From assembly GCF_036311985.1 (NCBI RefSeq), contig NZ_JAZDCJ010000015.1: 64,000 nucleotides of DNA; one strand, written 5' to 3'. The notes under the pieces were generated by a model. The model was not told the origin of the DNA, did no database searches, and saw nothing but the letters and a program-made list of their open reading frames with translations. A program made the position numbers and the translations under genes. This document shows positions 1 to 7,812 of the stretch, one piece after another. This stretch comes from JAZDCJ01 sp036311985. GTDB taxonomy: Bacteria; Actinomycetota; Actinomycetes; Actinomycetales; Micrococcaceae. Positions within the stretch are counted from its first letter, which is position 1. The number at the start of each line of letters is the position of its first letter.

Positions 1-655
1 AGACGGCGGCGGCCTCCTGCTCGGCTTCCTTCTTGGACGGGCCGGTCCCGGACCCGTAGCGGGTTCCGTTGACCGCCAGGGTGGCCTCGAAGACGCGGGC
101 GTGGTCCGGTCCGGAACCCTGGATCAGGTACTCGATGGTGCCGAGCTTGCGTGCGGCGACGATCTCCTGGATGGACGTCTTCCAGTCGGTGCCGGCGCCC
201 CGCAGGGCCACATCGTCGAGCAGCGGGCCGACGAGGCGCAGGACCAGCGCACGGGCCGGATCGATCCCCGCACTGAGGAACACGGCGCCGATCACGGCTT
301 CCATGGTGTCGGCGAGGATGCTGGCCTTATCGGCCCCGTTCGTCAGCTTCTCCCCCTGGCCCAGCAGGACGAACTCGCCCAGGCCCAGCGTGCGGGCGAT
401 GCCGGCGAGGGCGCGGGTGCTGACGACGGCGGAGCGCCGCTTCGCGAGATCCCCTTCGGGAAGCTCGGGGTACTCGGCGTAGAGGTGCTCCGTGACGGAG
501 AACCCGAGGATCGAGTCGCCGAGGAACTCGAGTCGCTCGTTGGTGGGGACACCGCCATGCTCGTAGGCGTAGGAGCGGTGCGTCAGGGCAAGACGAAGCG
601 TCTCGGGGTCGATGTCGACCCCGAGACGCTGCGCAAGCTCTTCAGTTGAAGGCAT
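1..655 (-). CDS. rnc: Ribonuclease III (3' end cut by window edge)
   Basis: Double-strand-specific endoribonuclease that processes rRNA precursors and structured mRNAs. Reading leftward from the ATG at 655, the frame stays open to the window edge, giving about 218 residues. The RNase III signature is clear: NERLEFLGDSILG near residue 38, with the metal-binding E/D residues, and a second acidic site in DTMEAVIGAVF. The double-stranded RNA-binding domain begins at about residue 160 and is cut by the edge; its GTGPSKKEAEQEAA motif is visible at the last bases. It is third in a yceD-rpmF-rnc operon, 9 nt after rpmF, as in many actinobacteria. Identification is secure; only the C-terminus is unseen. 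Confidence 0.95.
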   Translation of the reverse strand, partial: MPSTEELAQRLGVDIDPETLRLALTHRSYAYEHGGVPTNERLEFLGDSILGFSVTEHLYAEYPELPEGDLAKRRSAVVSTRALAGIARTLGLGEFVLLGQGEKLTNGADKASILADTMEAVIGAVFLSAGIDPARALVLRLVGPLLDDVALRGAGTDWKTSIQEIVAARKLGTIEYLIQGSGPDHARVFEATLAVNGTRYGSGTGPSKKEAEQEAAAV

Positions 656-664
656 CGAACGCGG

Positions 665-868
665 TTAGGCGTCGGCGACCTTGCGGCCCTTGTATTCAAG
701 GAACAGCGCAGTACCGGCGGAGTCGGTCACGACCTTGGCCTGGTGCGGCAGGCTGTAGCTGACGCGGCCGTTCTCCACGGTCTTCACCAGGTTCGGCGCG
801 GTCGCCTTCCACTGGGAACGGCGTGCGCGGGTATTCGAGCGGGACATCTTCCGCTTGGGAACAGCCAC
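665..868 (-). CDS. rpmF: 50S ribosomal protein L32
   Basis: Small basic large-subunit protein of 67 residues. The N-terminus MAVPKRKMSRSNTRARRSQW is diagnostic of bacterial L32. The start is GTG at 868, only 2 nt after the yceD stop, with the purine-rich AGAGAAGAGAG upstream. There is no cysteine at all, so this is the zinc-independent (C-minus) form; the C-terminal half lacks the CxxC ribbon and ends KGRKVADA. The yceD-rpmF pairing is one of the most conserved bacterial gene couples. Confidence 0.97.
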   Translation of the reverse strand: MAVPKRKMSRSNTRARRSQWKATAPNLVKTVENGRVSYSLPHQAKVVTDSAGTALFLEYKGRKVADA

Positions 869-870
869 GG

Positions 871-1488
871 CTAACTCTCTTCTCTCTCGACGGATTCGGT
901 TTCTTGCACCGCGTCGTCCGCGGCTGTGCCGGCCAGCCCGGTGAGGGCCGCCCAGCGAGGATCAATGACCTCGTGGTGGTGGTCGGGATCATCCTCGAGA
1001 CGCGTTCCGCATTCGGAACACAAACCCGGACAGTCTTCCCGGCACACCGGCTGGAACGGCAGCGCGGTCACCACTGCGTTCCGCAGGACACCGTCCAGGT
1101 CGACGAAGTCTCCCTGGACCATGTACTGCTCTGCTTCCTCCTCCTCGGGCAGCTCGCTGCCCTCGTAGTAGAAAAGCTCCTGGAGCCTCGCCTCGAGGTC
1201 GTACGCGATGGGTCCCAGGCAGCGACCGCATTCGCCGGTGACTTCGGCGAAGGCGGTCCCGGAGACCAGGATCCCTTCGTGCACGGCCTCGAACCTCAGG
1301 TCCAGATCGACTACCGATCCTTCCCGGACTCCGATGAGCGCGGCTCCGAGCTCGGCCGGTGCCGCGATCGATTCCTCCAGGGTCTTCATGCTTCCCGGGC
1401 TGCGCCCGAGGTCCTTGACCGAGAAGGCCAAGGGCGAACTGCGATCGATGCCGTGTGACGACGAACGATCGTTGCGCTTCTCGCTGAT
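871..1488 (-). CDS. yceD: YceD/DUF177 family protein
   Basis: Member of the YceD (DUF177) family encoded directly before rpmF; homologues are linked to 23S rRNA accumulation and ribosome assembly. Visible features are ECGRCLGP and the cysteine cluster CREDCPGLCSECGTRL, probably metal-binding, followed by a histidine run (DDPDHHHE). The first conventional start is TTG at 1431, giving 186 residues, but it has no Shine-Dalgarno sequence. Nineteen codons upstream an in-frame ATC at 1486-1488 sits 5 nt behind AGGGGAG (1494-1500). It would add ISEKRNDRSSSHGIDRSSP, a polar N-terminus like those I expect for relatives. I therefore annotate from ATC, giving 205 residues; the start remains uncertain, the family does not. 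A promoter lies just upstream. Confidence 0.85.
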   Translation of the reverse strand: MSEKRNDRSSSHGIDRSSPLAFSVKDLGRSPGSMKTLEESIAAPAELGAALIGVREGSVVDLDLRFEAVHEGILVSGTAFAEVTGECGRCLGPIAYDLEARLQELFYYEGSELPEEEEAEQYMVQGDFVDLDGVLRNAVVTALPFQPVCREDCPGLCSECGTRLEDDPDHHHEVIDPRWAALTGLAGTAADDAVQETESVEREES

Positions 1489-1520
1489 GAGGACTCCCCT
1501 AGAACATAGACCGACATTAC

Positions 1521-1550
1521 ATCTTAGCCTGAAGCCCCGAGGTTACTCAA
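1521..1550 (-). promoter_or_regulatory. Promoter of the yceD-rpmF-rnc operon
   Basis: On the minus strand TTGAGT (1545-1550) and TAAGAT (1521-1526) are separated by 18 nt, a good match to housekeeping -35 and -10 boxes. Transcription would start near 1514, leaving a leader of about 25 nt that carries the AGGGGAG ribosome-binding site and the proposed ATC start of yceD. Predicted by eye only. Confidence 0.5.
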
Positions 1551-1553
1551 AAC

Positions 1554-1579
1554 GCCGACCCCGTGGCGCGTCGGTTCGG
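1554..1579 (-). terminator. Possible weak terminator after galU
   Basis: On the minus strand, 19 nt after the galU stop, CCGAC and GTCGG can pair around a 10-nt loop and are followed by CGTTTTGAG. The stem is only five base pairs and it abuts the yceD promoter, so this is a tentative call. Confidence 0.3.
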
Positions 1580-1597
1580 CCCCCTGCGGGTCCGTTC

Positions 1598-2497
1598 CTA
1601 GTCCAGGCCGGCCACGAACGACTTCAGCCACGGCCTGAGCTCGGGACCGAGGTCCCCGCGGTCGCACGCGAGGGTGACGACGGCCTTGATGTAGCTGAGC
1701 TTGTCGCCCGTGTCGTAGCGGCGGCCGCGGAAGACCACGGCGTAGACGCCGCCGCCCTCGCCGTCGCGCGTGGCCAGTTCCTCGAGCGCGTCGGTCAGCT
1801 GGATCTCGTTGCCCCGGCCCGGGGCCGTGCGCTCGAGCACCTCGAACACCGCCGGGTGCAGCACGTAGCGGCCGATCACGGCCAGGTTGGAAGGGGCCTC
1901 TTCCGGGGCGGGCTTCTCGACGAGCTTCTTCACCCGCACGTAGTCCTCGCCCTCGACCTCCTCGACGTCCGCGGCCCCGTAGGCGCTGATCGCCTCGGGC
2001 TCGACCTCCATGACGGCGATCACGGAGCCCCCGGTCCGCTGCTGGACGTCGATCATCGTCCTCAACAGCTCGTCGCGTTCGTCGATGAGGTCGTCGCCCA
2101 GCAGGACGGCGAACGGCTCGTTGCCGACATGCAGCTTGGCGCAGAGGACGGCGTGTCCGAGGCCGCGGGGGTCGCCTTGCCGGATGTAGTGGATGTCGCC
2201 GAGGGCCGTCGCCTGCTGGATCCTGCGCAGCTTTTCCGTGTCCCCCTTCTCGGCCAGCGTGGCCTCGAGCGAGGGGACGCGGTCGAAGTGGTCCTCGAGC
2301 GCGCGCTTGGAGCGGCCCGTCACCATCAGGACGTCGCTCAGGCCGGCCCGTGCGGCCTCGGCGACGACGTACTGGATCGCCGGCTCGTCGACCACGGGAA
2401 GCATTTCCTTGGGCATGGCCTTGGTGGCGGGAAGGAAGCGCGTGCCGAGTCCGGCAGCGGGAATCACGGCCTTGGTGATGCGGGTGGATGAGCTCAT
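1598..2497 (-). CDS. galU: UTP--glucose-1-phosphate uridylyltransferase
   Basis: Makes UDP-glucose from UTP and glucose-1-phosphate, the nucleotide sugar needed for wall glycopolymers and, with the GalE encoded at 46-47 kb, for UDP-galactose. The 299 residues match normal GalU length. The nucleotide-binding signature AVIPAAGLGTRFLPATKAMP spans residues 10-29, followed by KEMLPVVDEPAIQYVV; VLLGDDLID carries the metal-binding aspartate and LVEKPAPEEAPSNLA the sugar-binding region. The ATG at 2497 has no strong ribosome-binding site. TAGAGT lies 7 nt upstream, so the mRNA may be leaderless. It stands apart from the glycan operon at 11-23 kb but would feed it. Confidence 0.97.
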   Translation of the reverse strand: MSSSTRITKAVIPAAGLGTRFLPATKAMPKEMLPVVDEPAIQYVVAEAARAGLSDVLMVTGRSKRALEDHFDRVPSLEATLAEKGDTEKLRRIQQATALGDIHYIRQGDPRGLGHAVLCAKLHVGNEPFAVLLGDDLIDERDELLRTMIDVQQRTGGSVIAVMEVEPEAISAYGAADVEEVEGEDYVRVKKLVEKPAPEEAPSNLAVIGRYVLHPAVFEVLERTAPGRGNEIQLTDALEELATRDGEGGGVYAVVFRGRRYDTGDKLSYIKAVVTLACDRGDLGPELRPWLKSFVAGLD

Positions 2498-2551
2498 GAT
2501 TCCGACTCTACTTGATCGGTGGTTAACGGAAGGTTGCGCGCGTCACGCAGG

Positions 2552-3025
2552 TCATACCCCCTGTCGAAGCCGCTGCACGACGGCGCGCGGAAGGTACTCC
2601 TCGACGTCTCCGCCGAGGGCCTGGACTTCCTTGAGCAGGCTCGAGGACAAGTGCGTATAGCGGTTGTCGGCCAGGAGGAAGACCGTTTCGATCCCCGTCA
2701 GGTGGCGGTTCATGGCGGCCATCGGGGATTCGTACTGGAAGTCCGCGGTGTTGCGCAGGCCCTTGATGATGGCCTCGGCGCCGATGCCCTTGCAGTAGTC
2801 GGCCAGGAGACCCTCGCCCATGGGCTCGACGCTGATGCCGCGCAGTCCGGAGACGGTCTCGCGCACCATGGCGATCCGTTCCTCCTCCGAGAAGCGGTAC
2901 TTCTTGGAGTAGTTCGTGGAGACCACCACGACGATCTCGTCGAAGAGGCTGCTGGCACGGGCGATGATCTCCACGTGGCCCTTGTGGATCGGGTCGAAGG
3001 AACCGGGGCATACGGCGCGTCTCAT
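2552..3025 (-). CDS. coaD: Phosphopantetheine adenylyltransferase
   Basis: Fourth step of coenzyme A synthesis: transfers AMP from ATP to 4'-phosphopantetheine. The 157 residues from ATG 3025 match the family length. The nucleotidyltransferase motif PGSFDPIHKGHVEII (HxGH-like, here HKGH) lies at residues 7-21, YCKGIGAEAIIKGLRN in the middle, and the C-terminal SSSLLKEVQALGG motif is present. I reject an upstream in-frame GTG/ATG extension (MTARSGRFGD) because MRRAVCPGSFDP is the usual N-terminus and GGGG precedes this ATG. rsmD, its frequent partner, is found about 4.2 kb away, separated by inserted genes. Confidence 0.96.
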   Translation of the reverse strand: MRRAVCPGSFDPIHKGHVEIIARASSLFDEIVVVVSTNYSKKYRFSEEERIAMVRETVSGLRGISVEPMGEGLLADYCKGIGAEAIIKGLRNTADFQYESPMAAMNRHLTGIETVFLLADNRYTHLSSSLLKEVQALGGDVEEYLPRAVVQRLRQGV

Positions 3026-3064
3026 GTCCCCGAATCTACCCGAGCGCGCCGTCAACGGGGCACA

Positions 3065-5155
3065 TTAGCCGAGGACCCTCCGGTACAGCCGGGCACCGCG
3101 GGCGTAGTAGAGGCTCCCGTCGGGGGCGCGCACCATGTGCTGGCCCTCGCCGACGGCGGTGACGCCCAGCGTCTCCTTGTCGATGCGGTGGATGCCTCCG
3201 CCCCAGCAGCCGTACAGCACGTCGCCGCCGTCCGTGAGGGTACGGCCCGTGACATAGGACCCGGAATCGGCCCGCTGGGAGTGCCGGCCCACCCGCACGA
3301 CGTCCAGGGAGGCCGGGTCCAGCTCGAAGACCGCGTTGGAGGAGAGGCCCCAGAGCCGGCCGCGCGCGTCGAGGACCAGTGCCGCGATGTTCGGATCGCC
3401 CGGGACCGGGATCCGCGAGGCGAGTACCCGCCCCGAACGCACGTCGAAGGCGAGGACGCGGCCGTCCCCCGCCCGGGCCGCGCGGCTTCCCAACCCGGCG
3501 GCTCCGCCGGTTCCCGCGTAGACCGTTCCGGACGCCGGATCGGCCGCGAGGCACAGCGGCGACTGGCCGGGCACGATCCGACGGTGGGTTTCCACCGAGC
3601 CCGCCGCCACGTCGACGACGGAGAGGGCGCCGTCGCTCTGCCCGTAGACGGGCGTGGTCGCGACGACGGCGAGTCCTCCTGCCGCTTCGACGATGGCCAC
3701 GGGGCGGTCCTGTCCGTCGGGAATGCGCAGCCCGCCGTCGTCCGCCGCGGACGGGGGATCCCGCGGCGGCGTCGACGGACCGGAGCCGAGCCGGCGGATC
3801 ACCGCACCGGGATACGCGCCCGCGAGCACCGCGCCGTCGACGACGCCGAAGGACTCGACCTGCCCGCTCGAGGCGAGGCGGTCGAATGCTCCGCCGGCCG
3901 GGTCGTAGCGGCGCACATGGCTGGTGCTCGCGAGCGCAGAGACGAGGATCCGGCCCTGCGGGTCGACGCCGAGGGAGCGGAGGCGCAAGGCCCCCGGCGC
4001 GACGTCGGAGGCGTGGCCGACGTCCTTCCCGGCTTCCAGGTCCCAGCCCAGGATGCGGCCCGAGGCGTTGACCGTGACGAGCGTGGGCGATCCGCCACCG
4101 GACTGCGGCCGGAGCACGGCGCCGCCGCGGAACCGGCTCACCACGAACCCGCCGGGCAGGGGCCGTGACCGGCCCTCCGCGCCGTCGTAGCAGTGGACGC
4201 GGTGCTCCTCGTCCGTCCAGTAGACGTCCTCGCCGTTCTCAGCGGCCACGAGCCCGGGCAGGACCCCGTCGAAGCGGTCCACCCACCGGCCGTCGACGAG
4301 GTCCCTGACGTAGACGGCCCCCTCGGACTCGACACGGGCGAAGAGGTGGCGCCGCGTCGCGGCCACGTCGTAGACGAAGTCGCGGCGCGGGGCGTCGGGC
4401 GGCGGATCTGGCAAGTCGATCCGGGCGGTCTCGCCGTCCGCGAGCCGCACCCGGAAGACGGCGGGGTCCTCGGTGCCCGTACCGACGTAGGCATGGCCTC
4501 CGCGGACGGCGACGCCGATCGCGTAGTCGTTCCCCTCCCCGAGGCTCCCATGGCTCGTCCACGTGCCGCGGGCCGGGTCGTAGTGGTGGAGGCGGGCATC
4601 GGGGTAGCTCGTCACGAGGAATCCGCCGTCCGGCAGCGCGGCCGCCCGCTGGAAGTACGGCGACTCGACGCCGTCCGGCCCGTCGATCTCGCTCAGCTCC
4701 CATCCCCCGGGATCCAAGAGGTAGACGCGTCCCTGCGTGGTGCCGAGGAGGACCCGGCCGCTGGCCGCGTCCGCCGCCAGGGCCCAGACCGTCGCCGAGG
4801 CGTCGCCGTCCTCGTCCAACGGACGGTCCGCGACGCGCCGTCCGGTCCGCAGCGAGACGATGCTGACGCGGGCCGGCGCGCCGGAGGCCACCATGACCGC
4901 GACGGCCACCCCGTCGCTTCCCTCGGTGAAGGCCGCCGCCGGCACCACGACCGTCTCCATGGGGGTCCCGAGCGCGTGCTCGCCGGGACCGGGATCCGGC
5001 GGCGGCACGAGCGGAAGCCCGGGACCGCCGGGGCCCGGCGCCTGGGGGTCCCGGAGCGTCGAGCCGGCGAGGCCCAACGCGATCATGGTGGACAATGAGA
5101 CGGACAAGACGGTGCGCCGGGAGACGCCGGCGCGATCCTCGGGGTGTGTGCTCAT
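3065..5155 (-). CDS. Tat-exported beta-propeller protein (paralogue 1)
   Basis: About 696 residues. The N-terminus has a twin-arginine signal (SRRTVLSVS near residue 12, then a hydrophobic stretch to about residue 35), so the folded protein is probably exported by Tat. The rest is repetitive: blades with motifs such as VYLLDPGGWEL, RLHHYDPARGTW, RVLAFDVRSGRVL, ILGWDLEAGK and LWGLSSNAVFELDP, as in PQQ-like/WD-like propellers. No catalytic residues are recognisable; function is unknown, with surface binding or a lyase-like fold as possibilities. Start ATG 5155 was chosen because it leads directly into the signal peptide; an ATG five codons earlier (MLERV) is possible. A related protein of nearly equal length is encoded at 51.4-53.5 kb. 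Confidence 0.75.
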   Translation of the reverse strand: MSTHPEDRAGVSRRTVLSVSLSTMIALGLAGSTLRDPQAPGPGGPGLPLVPPPDPGPGEHALGTPMETVVVPAAAFTEGSDGVAVAVMVASGAPARVSIVSLRTGRRVADRPLDEDGDASATVWALAADAASGRVLLGTTQGRVYLLDPGGWELSEIDGPDGVESPYFQRAAALPDGGFLVTSYPDARLHHYDPARGTWTSHGSLGEGNDYAIGVAVRGGHAYVGTGTEDPAVFRVRLADGETARIDLPDPPPDAPRRDFVYDVAATRRHLFARVESEGAVYVRDLVDGRWVDRFDGVLPGLVAAENGEDVYWTDEEHRVHCYDGAEGRSRPLPGGFVVSRFRGGAVLRPQSGGGSPTLVTVNASGRILGWDLEAGKDVGHASDVAPGALRLRSLGVDPQGRILVSALASTSHVRRYDPAGGAFDRLASSGQVESFGVVDGAVLAGAYPGAVIRRLGSGPSTPPRDPPSAADDGGLRIPDGQDRPVAIVEAAGGLAVVATTPVYGQSDGALSVVDVAAGSVETHRRIVPGQSPLCLAADPASGTVYAGTGGAAGLGSRAARAGDGRVLAFDVRSGRVLASRIPVPGDPNIAALVLDARGRLWGLSSNAVFELDPASLDVVRVGRHSQRADSGSYVTGRTLTDGGDVLYGCWGGGIHRIDKETLGVTAVGEGQHMVRAPDGSLYYARGARLYRRVLG

Positions 5156-5240
5156 GACTCGTTCCAGCATCTCACGGCGCTTCCGGGGACGTGAACCGGG
5201 ACGATCGGGGCGTAGGCCCGGGATCGCGGGAGGAGAGAAC

Positions 5241-6449
5241 ATGAGCGGTGGACTTCCGTGGCAGCGTGCCGCACAAGGGGCGCATCTCCTGGACGATGAC
5301 GGCCGGCCGCGCCCGACGATCTTCGAGGAGCTGACGGAACTCGCACGGCTCCACGGCGCGATCAACCTGGGACAGGGCTTCCCGGATGCCGACGGGCCGC
5401 AGGAATTGAGGGACATCGCCCGCGGCCACGTGGCCGACGGACTGAACCAGTACGCACCGGGCCGTGGCCTCCCGGTGCTGCGGCAGGCCGTGGCAGCGCA
5501 CCAGCAACGGTTCTACGGCCTGACGCCCGATCCCGACGACGAGGTGCTGGTCACGACCGGCGCGACCGAGGCCATCGCCGCGTGCATCCTGGGGCTGGTC
5601 TCCCCCGGCGACGAGGTCGTCACCCTGGAGCCGTTCTACGATTCCTACGGCGCGCTGCTGTCGATGGCGGGCGCCGTGCACAAGACCATCCCGCTGCGCT
5701 GGCCGGACTTCCAGCCGCGGGCCGAGGACATCGCCGCGGCCATCACGCCGGGGACGAGGATGGTCTTCCTCAACACGCCGCACAATCCCACGGGCACGGT
5801 CCTCGCGACGGAGGCCCTGGCCCTGATCGCCTCCGCCGCCGAGCGGGCCGGTGCGGTGATCGTCAGCGACGAGGTCTACGAGCACCTCGTCTTCGACGGC
5901 AGCCACGTCCCCGTCGCCACCCTCCCCGGCGCGTGGGACCGCACGCTGACGATCGGTTCCGCCGGCGAGACCTTCTCCCTGACGGGATGGAAGGTCGGGT
6001 GGATCACCGGCCCGCGCGATCTCGTGGCCGCCGTCCGGACGGTCAAGCAGTTCCTCAGCTACAGCTCCGGCGGCCCCTTCCAGGCGGCCGTGGCGCACGG
6101 TCTCGGCTATCCGGACGCCTTCTTCGCCGCCGTGGCCTCGGACCTCGCCTCGAAGAGGGAGCTGCTGGCCTCCGCGCTGACCGACGTCGGATTCCGTGTC
6201 AACGCGCCGGCCGCGGGCTACTTCCTCATGGCCGACGCCGCGGACCTCGGCGTGGACGACGCCGTGGCTCTCGCCCGGGAGCTGCCCTCGACGACGGGCG
6301 TCGCCGCGGTCCCCGTCGGCGTCTTCGCGCTGCCCGGGAACGCCGGTTCCTACGCGAGCCTCCTGCGCTTCGCGTTCTGCAAGCACCGGGACGTCCTCAC
6401 CGCGGCCGGCCGGGCCCTCTCCGAGCACGGGGTCCTCCGTGCCACGTAG
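5241..6449 (+). CDS. PLP-dependent aminotransferase-like protein, catalytic Lys replaced by Glu
   Basis: 402 residues, fold type I aminotransferase related to kynurenine/methionine aminotransferases (YbdL/KAT group). The start ATG 5241 follows AGGAGAG. Family landmarks are INLGQGFPD, NQYAPGRGLPVLRQAV, TTGATEAIAACILG, LNTPHNPTGTV (substrate-binding Asn) and VSDEVYEHLVFDG (PLP-contact Asp and Tyr). The motif that should hold the Schiff-base lysine, normally SAGKTFSxTGWKVGW, reads SAGETFSLTGWKVGW: residue 243 is Glu (GAG at 5967-5969), one base from Lys AAG. All else appears intact. The encoded protein should therefore lack normal transaminase chemistry unless this is a sequence error. A SpeE-like gene overlaps its 3' end by 11 nt. 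Confidence 0.9.
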   Translation: MSGGLPWQRAAQGAHLLDDDGRPRPTIFEELTELARLHGAINLGQGFPDADGPQELRDIARGHVADGLNQYAPGRGLPVLRQAVAAHQQRFYGLTPDPDDEVLVTTGATEAIAACILGLVSPGDEVVTLEPFYDSYGALLSMAGAVHKTIPLRWPDFQPRAEDIAAAITPGTRMVFLNTPHNPTGTVLATEALALIASAAERAGAVIVSDEVYEHLVFDGSHVPVATLPGAWDRTLTIGSAGETFSLTGWKVGWITGPRDLVAAVRTVKQFLSYSSGGPFQAAVAHGLGYPDAFFAAVASDLASKRELLASALTDVGFRVNAPAAGYFLMADAADLGVDDAVALARELPSTTGVAAVPVGVFALPGNAGSYASLLRFAFCKHRDVLTAAGRALSEHGVLRAT

Positions 6450-7242
6450 CCGCCAGGACGGCACCCGTCCGCCCCGGCGCAGCATCAGGATGTCCTCGGG
6501 GCTGACCGCCGAGATCATCGAGGACCCGCTGCAGCCGGAGGGACGCGTCCTCCTGTTGGGCGGGGCCGAGCAGTCCCACGTCTACCCCGGGCAGCCGGAA
6601 CGCATCTTCTACGAATACCTGCAGCGGGCCGCGCACGTCGTCGACGCGGTGTTCCCGGGCAGCGCCCCCGTGCGGGCGCTGCATCTGGGAGCCGGCGCGC
6701 TGACGCTGCCCCGCTACCTCGAGGCGAGGCGTCCCGGCTCGCGGCAGACCGTCGTCGAGATCGAGAGGGAGCTGGTCGACTTCGTCCTGACGTCGCTGCC
6801 CCTGCCGGCGGAGGCCGACATCGAGTGCGTCACGGCCGACGCGCGCGACTTCGTGGAGGGATTGCCGGCGGGCTCCGCGTTCGACGTCGTCTTCCTGGAC
6901 ATCTTCACGGGTCCCGACTCCCCCGCGCACCTGGCCGATCCGGCCTTCTACTCGCTCCTGGCGGGGCGCTGCGCCCCCGGGGGGACGGTCGTGGTCAACC
7001 TCGGCGACGACGCCGGCATGGCGTTCGCCCGCCGGCAGGTCCGCTCCCTGCAGTCCGTCTTCGCGGACGTCTTGGTCACCGCGGAGGCCCGGCTCTTCAG
7101 CGGGCGCTACTCCGGCAACGTCATCGCGGCCGGTTCCCACACGCCCTTCGACGCGTCGACGGCCTCGGCCGTCGACGCCGCCGGACCGCACCCGGCGACG
7201 ACGCTATGCGGGAGCGACGCCGACGCCTTCGGCGAACCATAG
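6439..7242 (+). CDS. Spermidine synthase-like (SpeE fold) protein
   Basis: 267 residues from GTG 6439, overlapping the aminotransferase stop by 11 nt; an ATG at 6490 would shorten it by 17 residues. I prefer the GTG because relatives carry a short basic N-terminus (here MPRSRQDGTRPPRRSIR) before the first strand, and GGGG lies at a suitable distance. The Rossmann core is typical: LHLGAGALTLPRYL (SAM-binding glycine loop), VVEIERELVDF, TADARDFV and FDVVFLDIFTGP. The family aminopropyltransferase or methyltransferase activity is not determinable from sequence. In actinobacteria such proteins are widespread without polyamine operons, and no SpeD or SpeA homologue is present here. Its last 39 nt overlap rsmD, encoded on the other strand. 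Confidence 0.85.
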   Translation: MPRSRQDGTRPPRRSIRMSSGLTAEIIEDPLQPEGRVLLLGGAEQSHVYPGQPERIFYEYLQRAAHVVDAVFPGSAPVRALHLGAGALTLPRYLEARRPGSRQTVVEIERELVDFVLTSLPLPAEADIECVTADARDFVEGLPAGSAFDVVFLDIFTGPDSPAHLADPAFYSLLAGRCAPGGTVVVNLGDDAGMAFARRQVRSLQSVFADVLVTAEARLFSGRYSGNVIAAGSHTPFDASTASAVDAAGPHPATTLCGSDADAFGEP

Positions 7243-7779
7243 GACCGTTTCCCCGTAGCGCCTCTCCCCCGTGCGCTCGAGGGCCGCGGGCCATTCCGGT
7301 TCCGGGGAGCGCGAGGAACGCTCGACGACGACGAGTCCGTCCGGCGCGACGTGCGGCGCCACGACCTCGAGGCAGCGGGCCAGCTCCTCCTCGGCGAGGG
7401 GGTAGGGCGGGTCGAGGAAGACCAGGTCCCAGTCCGTCCCGAGGCTGCGCACGATCGACGGCGCACGGCCCTTGACCACGGACACCGTCTGCGCCCCCAG
7501 GGCCTTGTTGATCCTGGCGGCGTTGGCCTTGGCCGACTTGAGGGCCGCCGCCGAGACGTCCACGAGCACGACCCGATGGGCGCCGCGGCTCGCCGCCTCC
7601 AGGCCCAGGGCCCCGCTGCCGGCGTAGAGGTCCAGCACGCGGCACCCCGAGACGGCGTCCAGGTGGTCGAGCCTGGCGAAGAGCGATTCCTTGACGCGGT
7701 CCGTCGTGGGACGCGTCCCGTCTCCGGAGACGGAGGCCAGCGTCAGCCCGCCGGCCGCGCCGCCGATAATGCGGCTCAC
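7204..7779 (-). CDS. rsmD: 16S rRNA (guanine-N2)-methyltransferase RsmD
   Basis: Methylates G966 (E. coli numbering) of 16S rRNA in the small subunit. 191 residues, normal for the family. Landmarks are MSRIIGGAAGGLTL at the N-terminus, RPTTDRVKESLF, SAM motif I VLDLYAGSGALGLEAASRGA, and the catalytic FLDPPYPL (NPPY-type motif; D here, as is usual in RsmD). It lies 33 nt downstream of recG on the same strand, with DAK2 before that, forming a DAK2-recG-rsmD unit conserved in actinobacteria. Its last 39 nt overlap the SpeE-like gene on the plus strand. Confidence 0.96.
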   Translation of the reverse strand: MSRIIGGAAGGLTLASVSGDGTRPTTDRVKESLFARLDHLDAVSGCRVLDLYAGSGALGLEAASRGAHRVVLVDVSAAALKSAKANAARINKALGAQTVSVVKGRAPSIVRSLGTDWDLVFLDPPYPLAEEELARCLEVVAPHVAPDGLVVVERSSRSPEPEWPAALERTGERRYGETVLWFAEGVGVAPA

Positions 7780-7812
7780 GAGGGGACCTCCGGCGCGACC
7801 GCGCCGCCAGCG

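Noticed and set aside
5156..5416. 87-residue N-terminal extension of the first beta-propeller protein
   Set aside because: It would bury the twin-arginine signal and reads antisense to the aminotransferase start.
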